Positions 16,789-24,832 of a stretch of DNA of 64,000 nt are shown here, piece by piece (the stretch's first letter is position 1; each line of letters starts with the position of its first letter). The notes beneath the pieces are model-generated. The model ran no database searches and was not told the origin of the DNA. It saw only the letters and a program-made list of their open reading frames with translations. This stretch comes from Brevibacterium sp. 239c (GTDB lineage Bacteria; Actinomycetota; Actinomycetes; Actinomycetales; Brevibacteriaceae). The stretch spans positions 1 to 64,000 of the forward strand of contig NZ_FXZH01000006.1 in assembly GCF_900169365.1 (NCBI RefSeq), given 5' to 3'. The position numbers were made by a program, and so were the translations under genes.

Positions 16789-17550
16789 TCATTTCGGGGC
16801 CATGCGGATGGCGCCGTCGAGGCGAATGGTCTCGCCGTTGAGCATCGGATTGGCGACGATCGATTCGACGAGCTGCGCGTACTCGGCTGGCTTGCCCAGT
16901 CGAGAGGGGTGGGGAATCGACTTCGCCAGGGACTCCTGGGCCTCTTCGGGCAGACCGGCCATCATCGGGGTCTCGAAGATGCCCGGCGCGATCGTCACCA
17001 CGCGGATCTGGGAGGATGCGAGTTCGCGTGCCATCGGCAGGGTCACCGAGGCGATGGCGCCCTTCGACGCGGAGTAGGCGATCTGTCCGATCTGACCGTC
17101 AAAGGCCGCGACCGAGGCGGTGTTGACGATGACACCGCGTTCTTCACCGGCGCTCTCCTGGGCCTGCATTGCGGCCGCGGCCAGGCGGCACACGTTGACG
17201 GTGCCGACGACATTGATGTTGAGCACCTTCGCAAACGCATCCAAGGCCAGCGGTCCCTTACGTGAGACGAGCTTGCCGGGGGTCGCGACGCCCGCGCAGT
17301 TGACGACCACGCGCAGCTGGCCGATGCCCGTCGCCGTGTCGATGGCCGCCTGAACCTGCTCTTCGTTGGTGACATCGGCGGAGACGAAATGGGCGCTGGA
17401 GCCCAGTTCCGATGCCACCTGCTGACCCACCTCGGCGTTGAGATCGATCATGACGACCTGGGCGCCGGCGGCCAAGAGCCGTTCCGTGGTGGCGCGGCCG
17501 AGCCCGGAGGCTCCACCGGTGACGAGTGCGACTGTGTTGTTGAGATCCAT
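16789..17550 (-). CDS. Short-chain dehydrogenase, 3-hydroxyacyl-CoA dehydrogenase type
   Basis: The 253-residue protein is a classical SDR: cofactor motif [11 protein letters not shown] at about 11-21, VVNCAG, the serine in [14 protein letters not shown] and the catalytic YSASK. The sequence around it ([11 protein letters not shown], then [20 protein letters not shown] and an [14 protein letters not shown] end) is characteristic of the HSD17B10-like type II 3-hydroxyacyl-CoA dehydrogenases that oxidise hydroxyacyl-CoA in fatty-acid or branched-chain breakdown using NAD. ATG 17550 with AAGGA in front is preferred to the upstream codon at 17568. An acyl-CoA metabolism role agrees with the acyl-CoA dehydrogenase elsewhere in the window only loosely. 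Confidence 0.88.
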   Translation of the reverse strand: MDLNNTVALVTGGASGLGRATTERLLAAGAQVVMIDLNAEVGQQVASELGSSAHFVSADVTNEEQVQAAIDTATGIGQLRVVVNCAGVATPGKLVSRKGPLALDAFAKVLNINVVGTVNVCRLAAAAMQAQESAGEERGVIVNTASVAAFDGQIGQIAYSASKGAIASVTLPMARELASSQIRVVTIAPGIFETPMMAGLPEEAQESLAKSIPHPSRLGKPAEYAQLVESIVANPMLNGETIRLDGAIRMAPK

Positions 17551-17619
17551 GAGTATCCTTCGCATCACTGAAATGAAAGTTTGAGTTGCTTCGACTTTAA
17601 CGCAGGGCTGTGGGCACGA

Positions 17620-17654
17620 CGAAGCCCGCCGACCATCGGGTGCGGCGGGCTTCG
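17620..17654. terminator. GC-rich hairpin between FMN reductase and SDR genes
   Basis: Twelve-base perfect arms (CGAAGCCCGCCG and its complement, 17620-17631 and 17643-17654) with an 11-base loop lie downstream of the minus-strand FMN reductase gene. No T run, as is common in high-GC actinobacteria. Confidence 0.6.
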
Positions 17655-17717
17655 GACGTGTCAGCTGCTGAGGAGGCGCTGCCTCATCCGCAGTGTGCGC
17701 TGCTGACGATCAGGCAA

Positions 17718-17750
17718 TCGGGTGAAGATCAGCAGTCGGGTGAAGATCAG
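17718..17750. repeat. Two 15-bp direct repeats at the end of the FMN reductase gene
   Basis: TCGGGTGAAGATCAG occurs at 17718-17732 and 17736-17750. The second copy covers the stop codon (17747-17749) of the minus-strand FMN reductase gene. It looks like a small local duplication. Confidence 0.7.
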
Positions 17751-18328
17751 GCAGCCTGATCCTCGGAAGCAGCATCCTCACGCACGGACTTCAAGGCTTC
17801 GCCCCAGCTCACAAGGTCGGACACCATCGATGCGAACGGGACCGCGGAGACCTCGGTCGGGGTGAAGGTGCCGTCGGAGAAATCGGTGAAGAGGCTGAAG
17901 GAGGCCTGGTCGCGGACCACGGCGAGCTTGTAGTTGGCGAGGATGTGGCGCAGGTGCTCGGCGGCACGCACACCCTTGTCGGCGCCATAGTTCACGATTC
18001 CGGCGACCTTGTGGTTGAACTCGCTGGCCACGAAGTCCAGGGCGTTCTTCAGCGATCCGGAGATCGAGTGGTTGTACTCAGGGGTGACGAAGATGAATGC
18101 GTCGAACTCGGCGAGCTTGGCACCCCAGGCCTTGGTGTGGTCGTTCTCGTACATGTTCGCGCCGGCCGGAATGACCTCATCGAGCAGCGGCAAGTTGAAA
18201 TCACCGAAGTCGACGACCTCGGCGCGCACGTCCTCGCGGCCGGCCAACTGGTCCTTGGCCCAGGAGACGATCTGCGGGTTGAGTGCCTGCGGGCGCGAGG
18301 TTCCAGGAATGATGGCGATGTTGAGCAT
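17747..18328 (-). CDS. NADPH-dependent FMN reductase
   Basis: The 193-residue protein has a flavodoxin-like fold of the NADPH-dependent FMN reductase family: N-terminal phosphate-binding loop IIPGTSRPQALN and the FMN ring contact TPEYNHSISGSLKNALDF at about 75-95. Such enzymes supply reduced FMN to monooxygenases or reduce quinones, azo dyes or metals. It begins at ATG 18328. It is divergent from the TetR gene at 18675 and may be controlled by it, since an inverted repeat lies between them. The acidic Ala-rich C-terminus is slightly longer than in most homologues. Confidence 0.9.
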   Translation of the reverse strand: MLNIAIIPGTSRPQALNPQIVSWAKDQLAGREDVRAEVVDFGDFNLPLLDEVIPAGANMYENDHTKAWGAKLAEFDAFIFVTPEYNHSISGSLKNALDFVASEFNHKVAGIVNYGADKGVRAAEHLRHILANYKLAVVRDQASFSLFTDFSDGTFTPTEVSAVPFASMVSDLVSWGEALKSVREDAASEDQAA

Positions 18329-18674
18329 GTTCGTCCTCAGCTAGTTCATAGGGTGCAATGTCAGTGATGCTGGTTTCAGGTGATCGGCACTGGCGGTCTC
18401 CCGCCGTGCGACTCACACCTGCTCAACATGATTGAACCGTCAATCATTCCCGATTCGTGGAGTGATCGCCGTTACTTTCACATGACCGTCCGGGGTGGAC
18501 CAGACGACGGCCCGGGATAGGCGGACGTCTGGCGAACAGTGGAAACACGTCCTTCGACAAACCAGGGATCCCCGAATTCTGGCCGGAAACGGCCATTGAC
18601 AGGGCAACGTCATGTATTCTCGGTTGGCAAGTGAAAGATTGTTCGATATCCGACCGACAGGAAGCACAGGCACC
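18329..18674. other. Divergent intergenic region of FMN reductase and TetR genes
   Basis: About 350 bp without a supported gene if the regulator starts at GTG 18675. It holds the inverted repeat at 18431-18444 and a TTGACA hexamer at 18596-18601 whose best -10 match (TATTCT, 18615-18620) is only 13 bp away, too close for a normal promoter. Confidence 0.4.
18431..18444. promoter_or_regulatory. Inverted repeat, possible TetR operator
   Basis: ATTGA-ACCG-TCAAT is a five-base perfect inverted repeat about 100 bp upstream of the FMN reductase start, in the region shared with the TetR gene. Position suits an operator; the arms are short. Confidence 0.3.
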
Positions 18675-19337
18675 GTGAGATCAACCAACGGCCGCAACAA
18701 TATCCTCCGCTCGGCTCGGGACACCTTCGCGGCAAAGGGATTCGACGGCGCATCCATCCGCGATATTGCGCAGGCGGCCGGGCTGAGCCTGTCCGCACTT
18801 TACTACTACTTCCCGTCCAAACAGGAAGCACTGTACGAACTCGTGCACACGGCCTACACCTGGTACAGCGAGCACAGCCGAGCCGTCATCGCCGAGGTGG
18901 GTGACGACCCAACCGAGCAGCTAACCGTGGCCGTGCGCTACCTGTCCCGCTACCGCATGGAAAACGTATCGGTGTCCACAGTGCTGCTGCGCGACACGGA
19001 GCGACTGACCGGTGACAACGCCGCCCGCGTCAAGGAACTCCAGCACGAGGCGCGAGTCATCATGGGCGACATCGTCCAATCAGGCATCGACGCCGGAACA
19101 TTCCACGTCAACAGTGCTCAGCTCGTGACTCGTGCGATCCACTCGATCTGCAATTCGCTCTCGCTCTGGTACCGACCCACCGGCGACCTGACACCCGATG
19201 TCATCGAACGAGACTTCACTCAGTATTCGCTGCGCATGCTCGGCCTCGATCCCAGCCCCGAAGAGCTTGACCATCTGATGGCGCTGCCGATCAACCAGGC
19301 GGGCATGCTCGACTTCATCTCCGACGACAAGGACTGA
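18675..19337 (+). CDS. TetR/AcrR-family transcriptional regulator
   Basis: From GTG 18675 the protein has 220 residues. The N-terminal TetR HTH is clear: ILRSARDTFAAKGFDGASIR, DIAQAAGLSLSALYYYFPSK, QEALYELV. The ligand-binding half contains RYLSRYRMENVSVSTVLLR and an extended acidic end. GTG 18675 follows AGGAAG and removes a 21-residue extension that an ATG at 18612 would add; both are possible. The family represses nearby genes until a small hydrophobic ligand binds. The divergent FMN reductase is the likely target; regulators of this subgroup often govern acyl-CoA or aromatic catabolism, so SDR control is also possible. Confidence 0.88.
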   Translation: MRSTNGRNNILRSARDTFAAKGFDGASIRDIAQAAGLSLSALYYYFPSKQEALYELVHTAYTWYSEHSRAVIAEVGDDPTEQLTVAVRYLSRYRMENVSVSTVLLRDTERLTGDNAARVKELQHEARVIMGDIVQSGIDAGTFHVNSAQLVTRAIHSICNSLSLWYRPTGDLTPDVIERDFTQYSLRMLGLDPSPEELDHLMALPINQAGMLDFISDDKD

Positions 19338-19366
19338 GCGCTCCGCAGCGTCAACAACCTCACTGC

Positions 19367-19426
19367 AGATACCCGAAGGTGCTAATTACGCGCGGCGCCG
19401 CGCGTAATTAGCACCTTCGGGTATCT
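19367..19426. terminator. 60-bp perfect palindrome, bidirectional terminator
   Basis: Thirty-base arms with no loop, centred between 19396 and 19397, identical without a mismatch. It sits between the TetR gene end and a minus-strand ATPase gene remnant, that is, between convergent reading frames. TTTAG follows on the plus strand. Confidence 0.75.
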
Positions 19427-19443
19427 TTAGGCCCTCCCCCGAC

Positions 19444-19502
19444 TCAGCCGACGGAGGTGCGCAGACTGCGGGCGAGGTCGCAGCGCTTGGCCTGCTCGGT
19501 CA
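19444..19502 (-). pseudogene. Remnant of the 3' end of a second DppDF-type ATPase gene
   Basis: Read on the minus strand this gives EQAKRCDLARSLRTSVG and a stop, against EQAKRRELARSLRSSVG and a stop at the end of the intact transporter ATPase gene (21987-23744). The DNA is about 87% identical by eye over 59 bases, so it is a diverged copy and not a recent duplication. Similarity ends at about 19501, where AT-richer DNA begins. No promoter or start belongs to it. Confidence 0.7.
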
Positions 19503-20157
19503 AAAGTATTTTTATTACAACCACCCATGTAACCATAGATCTGTACATCTAGGCTCCTTGAGCGATGCACCTCACAGTGCACCAACGAAGAAGGAGAAAC
19601 ACAAAGCTATTACGCATCCACCAGGCAATCCATCACGGCTTGTCTGTTCCTTGCACTTGGCGATAATTGCCACAGTTCAACCATCACAAGCAGTCGCAGC
19701 GTCAGCGCAGCATTCATATACTCACAACGGCTGGACTGCCACATGGAGCCAGTCGGATTATGACGATCTTCAAATTAACAAGACTCCAGGAAAGGCTCCC
19801 TCAAAGACTGACGCCAGAGACGCAGAGATAGGTAACTGGTCATTGACACCTGGGTCAACACATACGGAGACCCAGGCAAATCAACTGCAATGGGGAGTCC
19901 AAATGATTGCACAAAGGTCCCAGACGGCTATGGCGCCGCAAACTTCAAACCTGCATGCGACAAACCTGATATTTGCTATGGGTCGTCGACTGACAGAATC
20001 AGCTGCGACAAGAAGCTTCGGTCCAACTTGAAGGCTGCATGCAAAGCAGGATACCCCACCCTAACGCTGCCGACGGTCGCCGATGAATACAACAAGTGCA
20101 TAGCTATGTCGACCGTCTACTACGACGGTGTAAGAAAGTTCGGAAAGAAACATTACG

Positions 20158-21558
20158 GGCTCTTCATAAATAGGGCTGTAGGAGCCTACTCATTCCGCCA
20201 GCGTGGAGCAGTGATCGGATGAGGTAGTTGCTCCGGTTACGGAATCCCAACGCGATCCCACGCAGATGCTCCAGCCTGCCGTTGATCGCTTCCGTGGGCC
20301 CGTTCGAGGTTCCTGGGTGATCGAAGTAGGCAAGAATATCGGCACGCCTGCGTTGGAACGTTGTCCGTAGGCTCCGTAGCTCCTTCAACTCATCCGGGAT
20401 CATCCCGGCCAGCTTGTCGATCAGCCCGGCCATGATTGCCTTGCCCTTCGCCGGTGCCGCAGCATAGGCGGCGATCGTGTCTTGGTAGAACTGCCAACAC
20501 ACCACCAAGGCAGCATGATCGTCGCCTGCGAAGACCGTGTTGAGTCGGTGTTTCTGCTTGTCTGAAAGGAGACTGACGCGGGTGCGTATGGTTTTCCTAA
20601 TCCCGTACAAGGCGTCACCAGATCGGCCCCTGCGCCCGTGAATCTCGGTTTGGAGTCTCCTCCTCGTCTCATCGAGCTTGGTCCCGACAAGAGCGACGAC
20701 ATGGAAGGGGTCCATGACCGTGGTGGCGTCGGGGAGGACGTCGGTAGCGGCTTTCTTGTACCCGGCGAACGCGTCCATGGCGACGTGATCAATGCCAGTC
20801 CGGAACTTATCAGGCTGGTTGTTTAGCCAATCGGAAAACACCTCGGCCGAGCGTCCGGGAACAATGTCAAGCAACCGCGCTGGCTGGCTGGAGAGATCGA
20901 CGATGACAGTGACCCATCGGTCGATGCCGCGGTGGGACCAACAGTGTTCATCGACACCGATCGTGGATACGCCATCGAGCCTGGTGGCATCGGCGAGCAA
21001 CAACGTGGCGCCGAGGTCGAGGACAGCCGTGCACACGGTGTTCCACGAGGTTGCGAGGTTCTGCGCGATGACGTGGATACTCATTTTGTCGATGACAACG
21101 GACTTCAACGCCCACAGGCGAGCGGTGCGGGAGAGCTTCGACCGGCCGACGCATGCCTTCGCTGGCGACTGCGACCAGCGCTGGCGGCAGTTCGGACACT
21201 GGAACGTACGGATGCGGATGGCCAGCGTCACTGCAGTCAGCCCGATCGGAGGATGGACGAGCCGGCGGATCCTCGTCGATCGGACTCGTCCCCGCTGCTG
21301 GGCGCAGTCGCGGCATTCGGAGTTGTCGTCGGTGATCAGGCACAACACGGTCAGATGCCTGCCGGTGTGGTGCTGGCCGATGGCGGTGAGTCCGAGTTCG
21401 TTCAGACGGAGTGTGGTGTCAAGGCATGGCGGGGTAAAGTTGTGCATCAGGGACCTTGGGTCGTGATGGAGTCTTGAACACCTACATCATTGCACCCAGG
21501 GTCCCGTTTCTTGTGCTGCTTGAGGGTGGCTACCGCACCGCCCTATTTATGAAGAGCC
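20158..21558. mobile_element. ISL3-family insertion sequence, 1401 bp, with 8-bp target duplication
   Basis: Terminal inverted repeats are 19 bp and perfect (GGCTCTTCATAAATAGGGC at 20158-20176, its complement at 21540-21558). GGCTCTTC ends are typical of ISL3-family elements. The element is flanked by the direct repeat ACATTACG at 20150-20157 and 21559-21566, an exact 8-bp target duplication as expected for the family. It carries one intact transposase gene on the minus strand whose stop lies inside the left repeat. It interrupts the phospholipase gene seven codons before its end. Confidence 0.95.
20164..21447 (-). CDS. ISL3-family transposase
   Basis: The 427-residue protein has a cysteine-containing N-terminal zinc-binding region (CLITDDNSECRDC, FQCPNCRQRW), then the DDE transposase core: D in TIGVDEHCW, D in HVAMDAFAGYKKA and E in GTSNGPTEAINGRL. 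These are the three catalytic positions of ISL3 transposases, which cut and paste with 8-bp target duplications. Length and motif order are complete, so the enzyme is probably active. The reading frame reaches within six bases of the element's left end. The element looks recently arrived because its repeats and target duplication are unmutated. Confidence 0.95.
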   Translation of the reverse strand: MHNFTPPCLDTTLRLNELGLTAIGQHHTGRHLTVLCLITDDNSECRDCAQQRGRVRSTRIRRLVHPPIGLTAVTLAIRIRTFQCPNCRQRWSQSPAKACVGRSKLSRTARLWALKSVVIDKMSIHVIAQNLATSWNTVCTAVLDLGATLLLADATRLDGVSTIGVDEHCWSHRGIDRWVTVIVDLSSQPARLLDIVPGRSAEVFSDWLNNQPDKFRTGIDHVAMDAFAGYKKAATDVLPDATTVMDPFHVVALVGTKLDETRRRLQTEIHGRRGRSGDALYGIRKTIRTRVSLLSDKQKHRLNTVFAGDDHAALVVCWQFYQDTIAAYAAAPAKGKAIMAGLIDKLAGMIPDELKELRSLRTTFQRRRADILAYFDHPGTSNGPTEAINGRLEHLRGIALGFRNRSNYLIRSLLHAGGMSRLLQPYL

Positions 21559-21612
21559 ACATTACGCAGGATCAGGCAACCCGGCATAATCGACGAGCGC
21601 GGAAGGACAGAT

Positions 21613-21852
21613 ATGACAAAACTGACTTGGATCGGCGGGCTCGTGATTACCGCGTTCGGCCTTGCCATTTGGGCTCTGGGGTGGTTCCTTAACACTTATA
21701 CGGGCGAGCCTGGCGACGCCGACATCGGAGCTGGAATTCTCTCCCTCGCTGGTTTGCCAATAGCCATCGTGGGAGTCATTCTGGTCGTTGTGGGCGCGAC
21801 CGTTGCGGGAGTCAACCGGATACGTAAACGCAAAGCACAAGACGCAGCCTGA
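21613..21852 (+). CDS. Small two-helix membrane protein
   Basis: The 79-residue protein starts at an ATG behind GGAAGGA and has two hydrophobic segments (about 7-27 and 42-66: ITAFGLAIWALGWFL and LPIAIVGVILVVVGATVAG), ending in a basic tail NRIRKRKAQDAA. It follows the phospholipase gene by 23 bp in the ancestral arrangement, so the two were probably one transcription unit; the IS now separates it from that promoter. I do not recognise the family. It might anchor or protect against a secreted enzyme, but nothing in the sequence shows this. It lies in the lower-GC insertion. Confidence 0.7.
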   Translation: MTKLTWIGGLVITAFGLAIWALGWFLNTYTGEPGDADIGAGILSLAGLPIAIVGVILVVVGATVAGVNRIRKRKAQDAA

Positions 21853-21899
21853 AGTCCAGAATGAGTTCTTCCTGCCAGGCTCCGCAAACACCCCCTCAA

Positions 21900-21961
21900 A
21901 ACTAACTGACGGCGGCCCACGCTACCTCGCGCGAGGTAGCGTGGGCCGCCGTCAGTTAGTT
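21900..21961. terminator. 62-bp perfect palindrome, bidirectional terminator
   Basis: Thirty-one-base arms without loop or mismatch, centred between 21930 and 21931. It lies between the small membrane protein gene and the convergent transporter ATPase gene. AAA precedes it and TTG follows. Its sequence is unrelated to the palindrome at 19367-19426, although both sit 17-26 bp from the same ATPase gene end. Confidence 0.8.
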
Positions 21962-21986
21962 GTGGCCCGACACGGTACCGCGTGGC

Positions 21987-23744
21987 TCAGCCGACGGAGC
22001 TGCGCAGGCTGCGTGCAAGTTCGCGGCGCTTGGCCTGCTCGTCCGGGTCGGGCACCGGCAGTGAAGCGATGAGTCGCTTCGTGTAGTCGTTGCTCGGCGA
22101 GCCGAGAACTTGTTCGCCCGTCCCTTCTTCCAGCAGCTCACCATGGAAGAGCACCCCAATGCGATCGGAGAGCATGTCGACGACGGCCAGGTCGTGGCTG
22201 ATGAACAGGGCCGCAAAGTCGAATCTGTTCTGCAGCTCGACGAACAGCTCAAGCACCTTGGCCTGCACCGACACGTCGAGGGCCGAGGTCGGCTCATCGG
22301 CGACGAGCAGCTCCGGATCGAGTGCCAAACCGCGGGCCAGGGATGCTCTCTGACGCTGACCGCCCGAGAGTTCATGCGGGTACCGGGCACCGTAGGCGCT
22401 GGGCAGCTGCACCGAATCGAGCAGTTCGCGCACTCGCTGCTCACGGTCCCTGGGTGACATGTCCCGCTGGTGGATGGCGAAGGGCTCCGCCACACACTCA
22501 CCGACCGTCAAGTGCGGGTTGAATGAGGCCGCAGGGTCCTGGAACACGAACCCGATTCGGCGCCTGACCGGAGAGAAGGCGCGTTCTTTGAATCCGACCA
22601 TCTCGTGCCCGAGCACCTGGAGGCTGCCTCCGCTGGCCCTGGTCAGGCCTGCGATGGCACGCCCGATAGTGGTCTTGCCCGATCCGGATTCGCCGACCAG
22701 TCCGTAGACCTCGCCGGCCTTGATATCGAAGCTCACCGAGGACACCGCCTGGAAGTCCGACCGTCCGAATCCTCCCGGATAGACGATGTCGAGGTTGCGA
22801 GCAACGACGATGGAATCGCGTTCGTCCCGAGGCTTGCCGGGGTCCGCATCAGCGCCTGCGGATTCGCCGGTGGATTCGCCTGCGCGATCCTGCTTCGCCG
22901 AGGCGGCAGCGGCCTTTCGGCTGCCTGCAACCGTCGAACCCAATCGGGGGACGGCACCGAGGAGGTCGCGTGTGTACTGCTCCTTCGGGTCACTGAAGAG
23001 CTGTTTGACCGAGGACACTTCGACGAGGTCTCCGCGGTACATCACGGCCACCCGGTCGGCCAGGTCGGCGACGACGCCCATGTTGTGGGTGATGAGCACG
23101 ATCGCTGTTCCCGTCTGATCGCGCAGATCCCGCAACAGGTCGAGGATCTCGGCCTGAACAGTGACGTCGAGGGCGGTCGTCGGCTCATCGGCGACGATGA
23201 GCTCGGCGCCGAGGGCAAGCGCCATGGCGATGACGATGCGTTGCTTCTGCCCGCCGGAGAACTGATGCGGAAAGTAGTCGAAGCGGTTCTGCGCATCGGG
23301 AATCCCGACCTGTTCCATCGCGGCGATGACCTTGGCTTTGAGCTCGGCCTTGCTGGCACGCTTGTGGTGGGCGCGCAGACCCTCCGCAATCTGCCATCCC
23401 ACTGTGTAGACGGGGTTGAGCGCCGTCGACGGCTCCTGGAACACCATCGACACATCGGTTCCACGCATCTTGCGCAGCTGCTCTCCGGAGACGGTGAGCA
23501 CGTCCTTGCCGGAGACGATCACCGCGCCCGATCGCTGCGCGGTTTCGGGCAGGAGACCGAGGATGCTGCGCGCGGTCACGGTCTTGCCGGAACCGGATTC
23601 GCCCACGATCGCGAGCACCTCCCCCGGGGTGACCGAAAGGGTCACGTTCTTCACCGCGTGGACGTCGCCGCCGTCAGTGGAGAAGGTGACGTTGAGGCCC
23701 TCGACGTTGAGGATGTTCTTCGCTGTGTTCACGTTCTCACTCAT
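21987..23744 (-). CDS. Fused dipeptide/oligopeptide ABC transporter ATPase (DppD-DppF)
   Basis: The 585-residue protein has two complete ABC ATPase domains. Each has a Walker A (GESGSGKT near 49 and 358), a signature (FSGGQKQR and LSGGQRQR) and Walker B with ADEPT(T/S)ALD. A polar linker of about 40 residues, rich in Ala, Gly, Ser and Glu, joins them. Each half ends in the oligopeptide-type C-terminal region (EQYTRDLLGAVPRLG, NDYTKRLIASLP). This layout energises peptide importers through both permeases encoded just upstream. The ATG at 23744 overlaps the DppC stop in TGATG; a GTG one codon earlier is possible. It is the last gene of the operon and abuts the palindrome at 21900-21961. Confidence 0.94.
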   Translation of the reverse strand: MSENVNTAKNILNVEGLNVTFSTDGGDVHAVKNVTLSVTPGEVLAIVGESGSGKTVTARSILGLLPETAQRSGAVIVSGKDVLTVSGEQLRKMRGTDVSMVFQEPSTALNPVYTVGWQIAEGLRAHHKRASKAELKAKVIAAMEQVGIPDAQNRFDYFPHQFSGGQKQRIVIAMALALGAELIVADEPTTALDVTVQAEILDLLRDLRDQTGTAIVLITHNMGVVADLADRVAVMYRGDLVEVSSVKQLFSDPKEQYTRDLLGAVPRLGSTVAGSRKAAAASAKQDRAGESTGESAGADADPGKPRDERDSIVVARNLDIVYPGGFGRSDFQAVSSVSFDIKAGEVYGLVGESGSGKTTIGRAIAGLTRASGGSLQVLGHEMVGFKERAFSPVRRRIGFVFQDPAASFNPHLTVGECVAEPFAIHQRDMSPRDREQRVRELLDSVQLPSAYGARYPHELSGGQRQRASLARGLALDPELLVADEPTSALDVSVQAKVLELFVELQNRFDFAALFISHDLAVVDMLSDRIGVLFHGELLEEGTGEQVLGSPSNDYTKRLIASLPVPDPDEQAKRRELARSLRSSVG

Positions 23745-24832
23745 CACTTGGCCTCCACACCTGTGGTCACGCCAGCACTCGCGGATTCCTTCGCGGGCTT
23801 GGCAGTCTTCGTCTTCGCTTTGCGACGGACCCGCAGCCGCGGATCGTTGAGGTCATTCATCGATTCGCCGACCAGGGTGATGCCCAGAACGGTGAGTACG
23901 ATTGCCAGGCCGGGGAAGACCGAGGTCCACCACACACCGCTGGTCACATCCGGCAGTGCCTTGTTGAGGTCGTAGCCCCATTCCGACGCCGAGGTGGGTT
24001 CGATTCCGAAGCCCAGGAACCCCAGTCCGGCCAGAGTCAGAATCGCCTCGGAGGAGTTGAGAGTGAAGATCAGCGGCAGTGTGCGGGTGGCGTTGCGGAA
24101 GATGTGCTTCGAAATGATCCGGGTCTTCGAGGCGCCGAGCACGATCGCCGATTCGACGAAGGGCTCTGCCTTGAGTCGCAGGGTCTCCGCGCGAACGACG
24201 CGGAAGTACTGCGGGATGAAGACCACGGTGATCGAGAACGCGGCTGCGGCGATGCCGCCCCAGGCACTGGATTGGCCACCGGAGATCGCAATCGACATGA
24301 CGAGGGCGAGCAGCAGAGTCGGGAAGGCGTAGACCGCGTCGGCGATGACGACGAGGATCCGGTCGAGCCAGCCGCCGAGGTAGCCCGAGACGAGTCCCAG
24401 GATGACACCGGCGAAGAGTGACATGACCACGGCCACGATGATGACGGCGACCGCGGTCTGGGCTCCCCAGACCACACGGGAGAAGACGTCGTAGCCGCCG
24501 ACGGTGGTGCCCCAGATGTGCGAGCCGCCAGGTGGCAGCTTCGACCCGAAGTTCCCATCGGCGGTGCCGAGCTGGTTGAACCCGTAGGGGGCGATGAGCG
24601 GGGCGAAGATCGCGCTGATGAGGACGATGCCACACAGGATGAGACCCGTGATGAGCATCCCGCGCTGCAGGCCGACGGACTGCCGCAGGTGGGAGACGAT
24701 CGGCAGACGGGAGAACCAGGATTTCTTAGCTCTGTCGTCGAACGCGATGGCGGGGACGCCGGAGCCCGGGACCGCCTCGGCGAAGATCTCGTTATTGTCT
24801 GGAGCCTGTGATGTGTTGTCTTCAGTGGACAT
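23744..24832 (-). CDS. Dipeptide/oligopeptide ABC transporter permease (DppC type)
   Basis: The 362-residue permease has a polar N-terminal region of about 55 residues, a first helix (LITGLILCGIVLISAIFAPLI) and five more helices after a periplasmic loop holding GGSHIWGTTVGGYDVFSR, the usual DppC/OppC pattern. The EAA loop that contacts the ATPase is ESAIVLGASKTRIISKHIF. The C-terminus ends in a Lys/Ala-rich tail. Its ATG overlaps the DppB stop (TGATG), so translation is coupled. With DppB it forms the pore of the peptide importer. Confidence 0.94.
   Translation of the reverse strand: MSTEDNTSQAPDNNEIFAEAVPGSGVPAIAFDDRAKKSWFSRLPIVSHLRQSVGLQRGMLITGLILCGIVLISAIFAPLIAPYGFNQLGTADGNFGSKLPPGGSHIWGTTVGGYDVFSRVVWGAQTAVAVIIVAVVMSLFAGVILGLVSGYLGGWLDRILVVIADAVYAFPTLLLALVMSIAISGGQSSAWGGIAAAAFSITVVFIPQYFRVVRAETLRLKAEPFVESAIVLGASKTRIISKHIFRNATRTLPLIFTLNSSEAILTLAGLGFLGFGIEPTSASEWGYDLNKALPDVTSGVWWTSVFPGLAIVLTVLGITLVGESMNDLNDPRLRVRRKAKTKTAKPAKESASAGVTTGVEAK

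Larger units (their letters stand above)
19558..21589 (+). pseudogene. Secreted phospholipase A2-like gene, frameshifted and split by an insertion sequence
   Basis: The first part (to about 19834) encodes a signal-peptide-like stretch (CSLHLAIIATVQPSQAVAAS) and HNGWTATWSQSDYDD. The rest, in another frame, encodes VNTYGDPGKSTAMGSPNDCT, YGAANFKPACDKPDICYGSS and CDKKLRSNLKAACKAGY, the core of prokaryotic secreted phospholipase A2 proteins. One missing A at GGTAACTGG (19831-19839) restores GKLVIDTWVNTYGD. The catalytic His of ACD-x-HD is Pro here (codon CCT). The gene is then cut by the IS at 20157/20158; joining across the element gives KKHYAGSGNPA and a stop at 21587-21589. No ATG follows the good AAGGAG at 19591. 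Non-functional. Confidence 0.78.

Noticed and set aside
17718-17750. Repeats near 17718 as a CRISPR or attachment site
   Set aside because: There are only two 15-bp copies, three bases apart, with no integrase or cas genes nearby; a local duplication is sufficient.
18596-18620. TTGACA...TATTCT as a promoter for the TetR gene
   Set aside because: The spacing is only 13 bp, well below the 16-18 bp needed.
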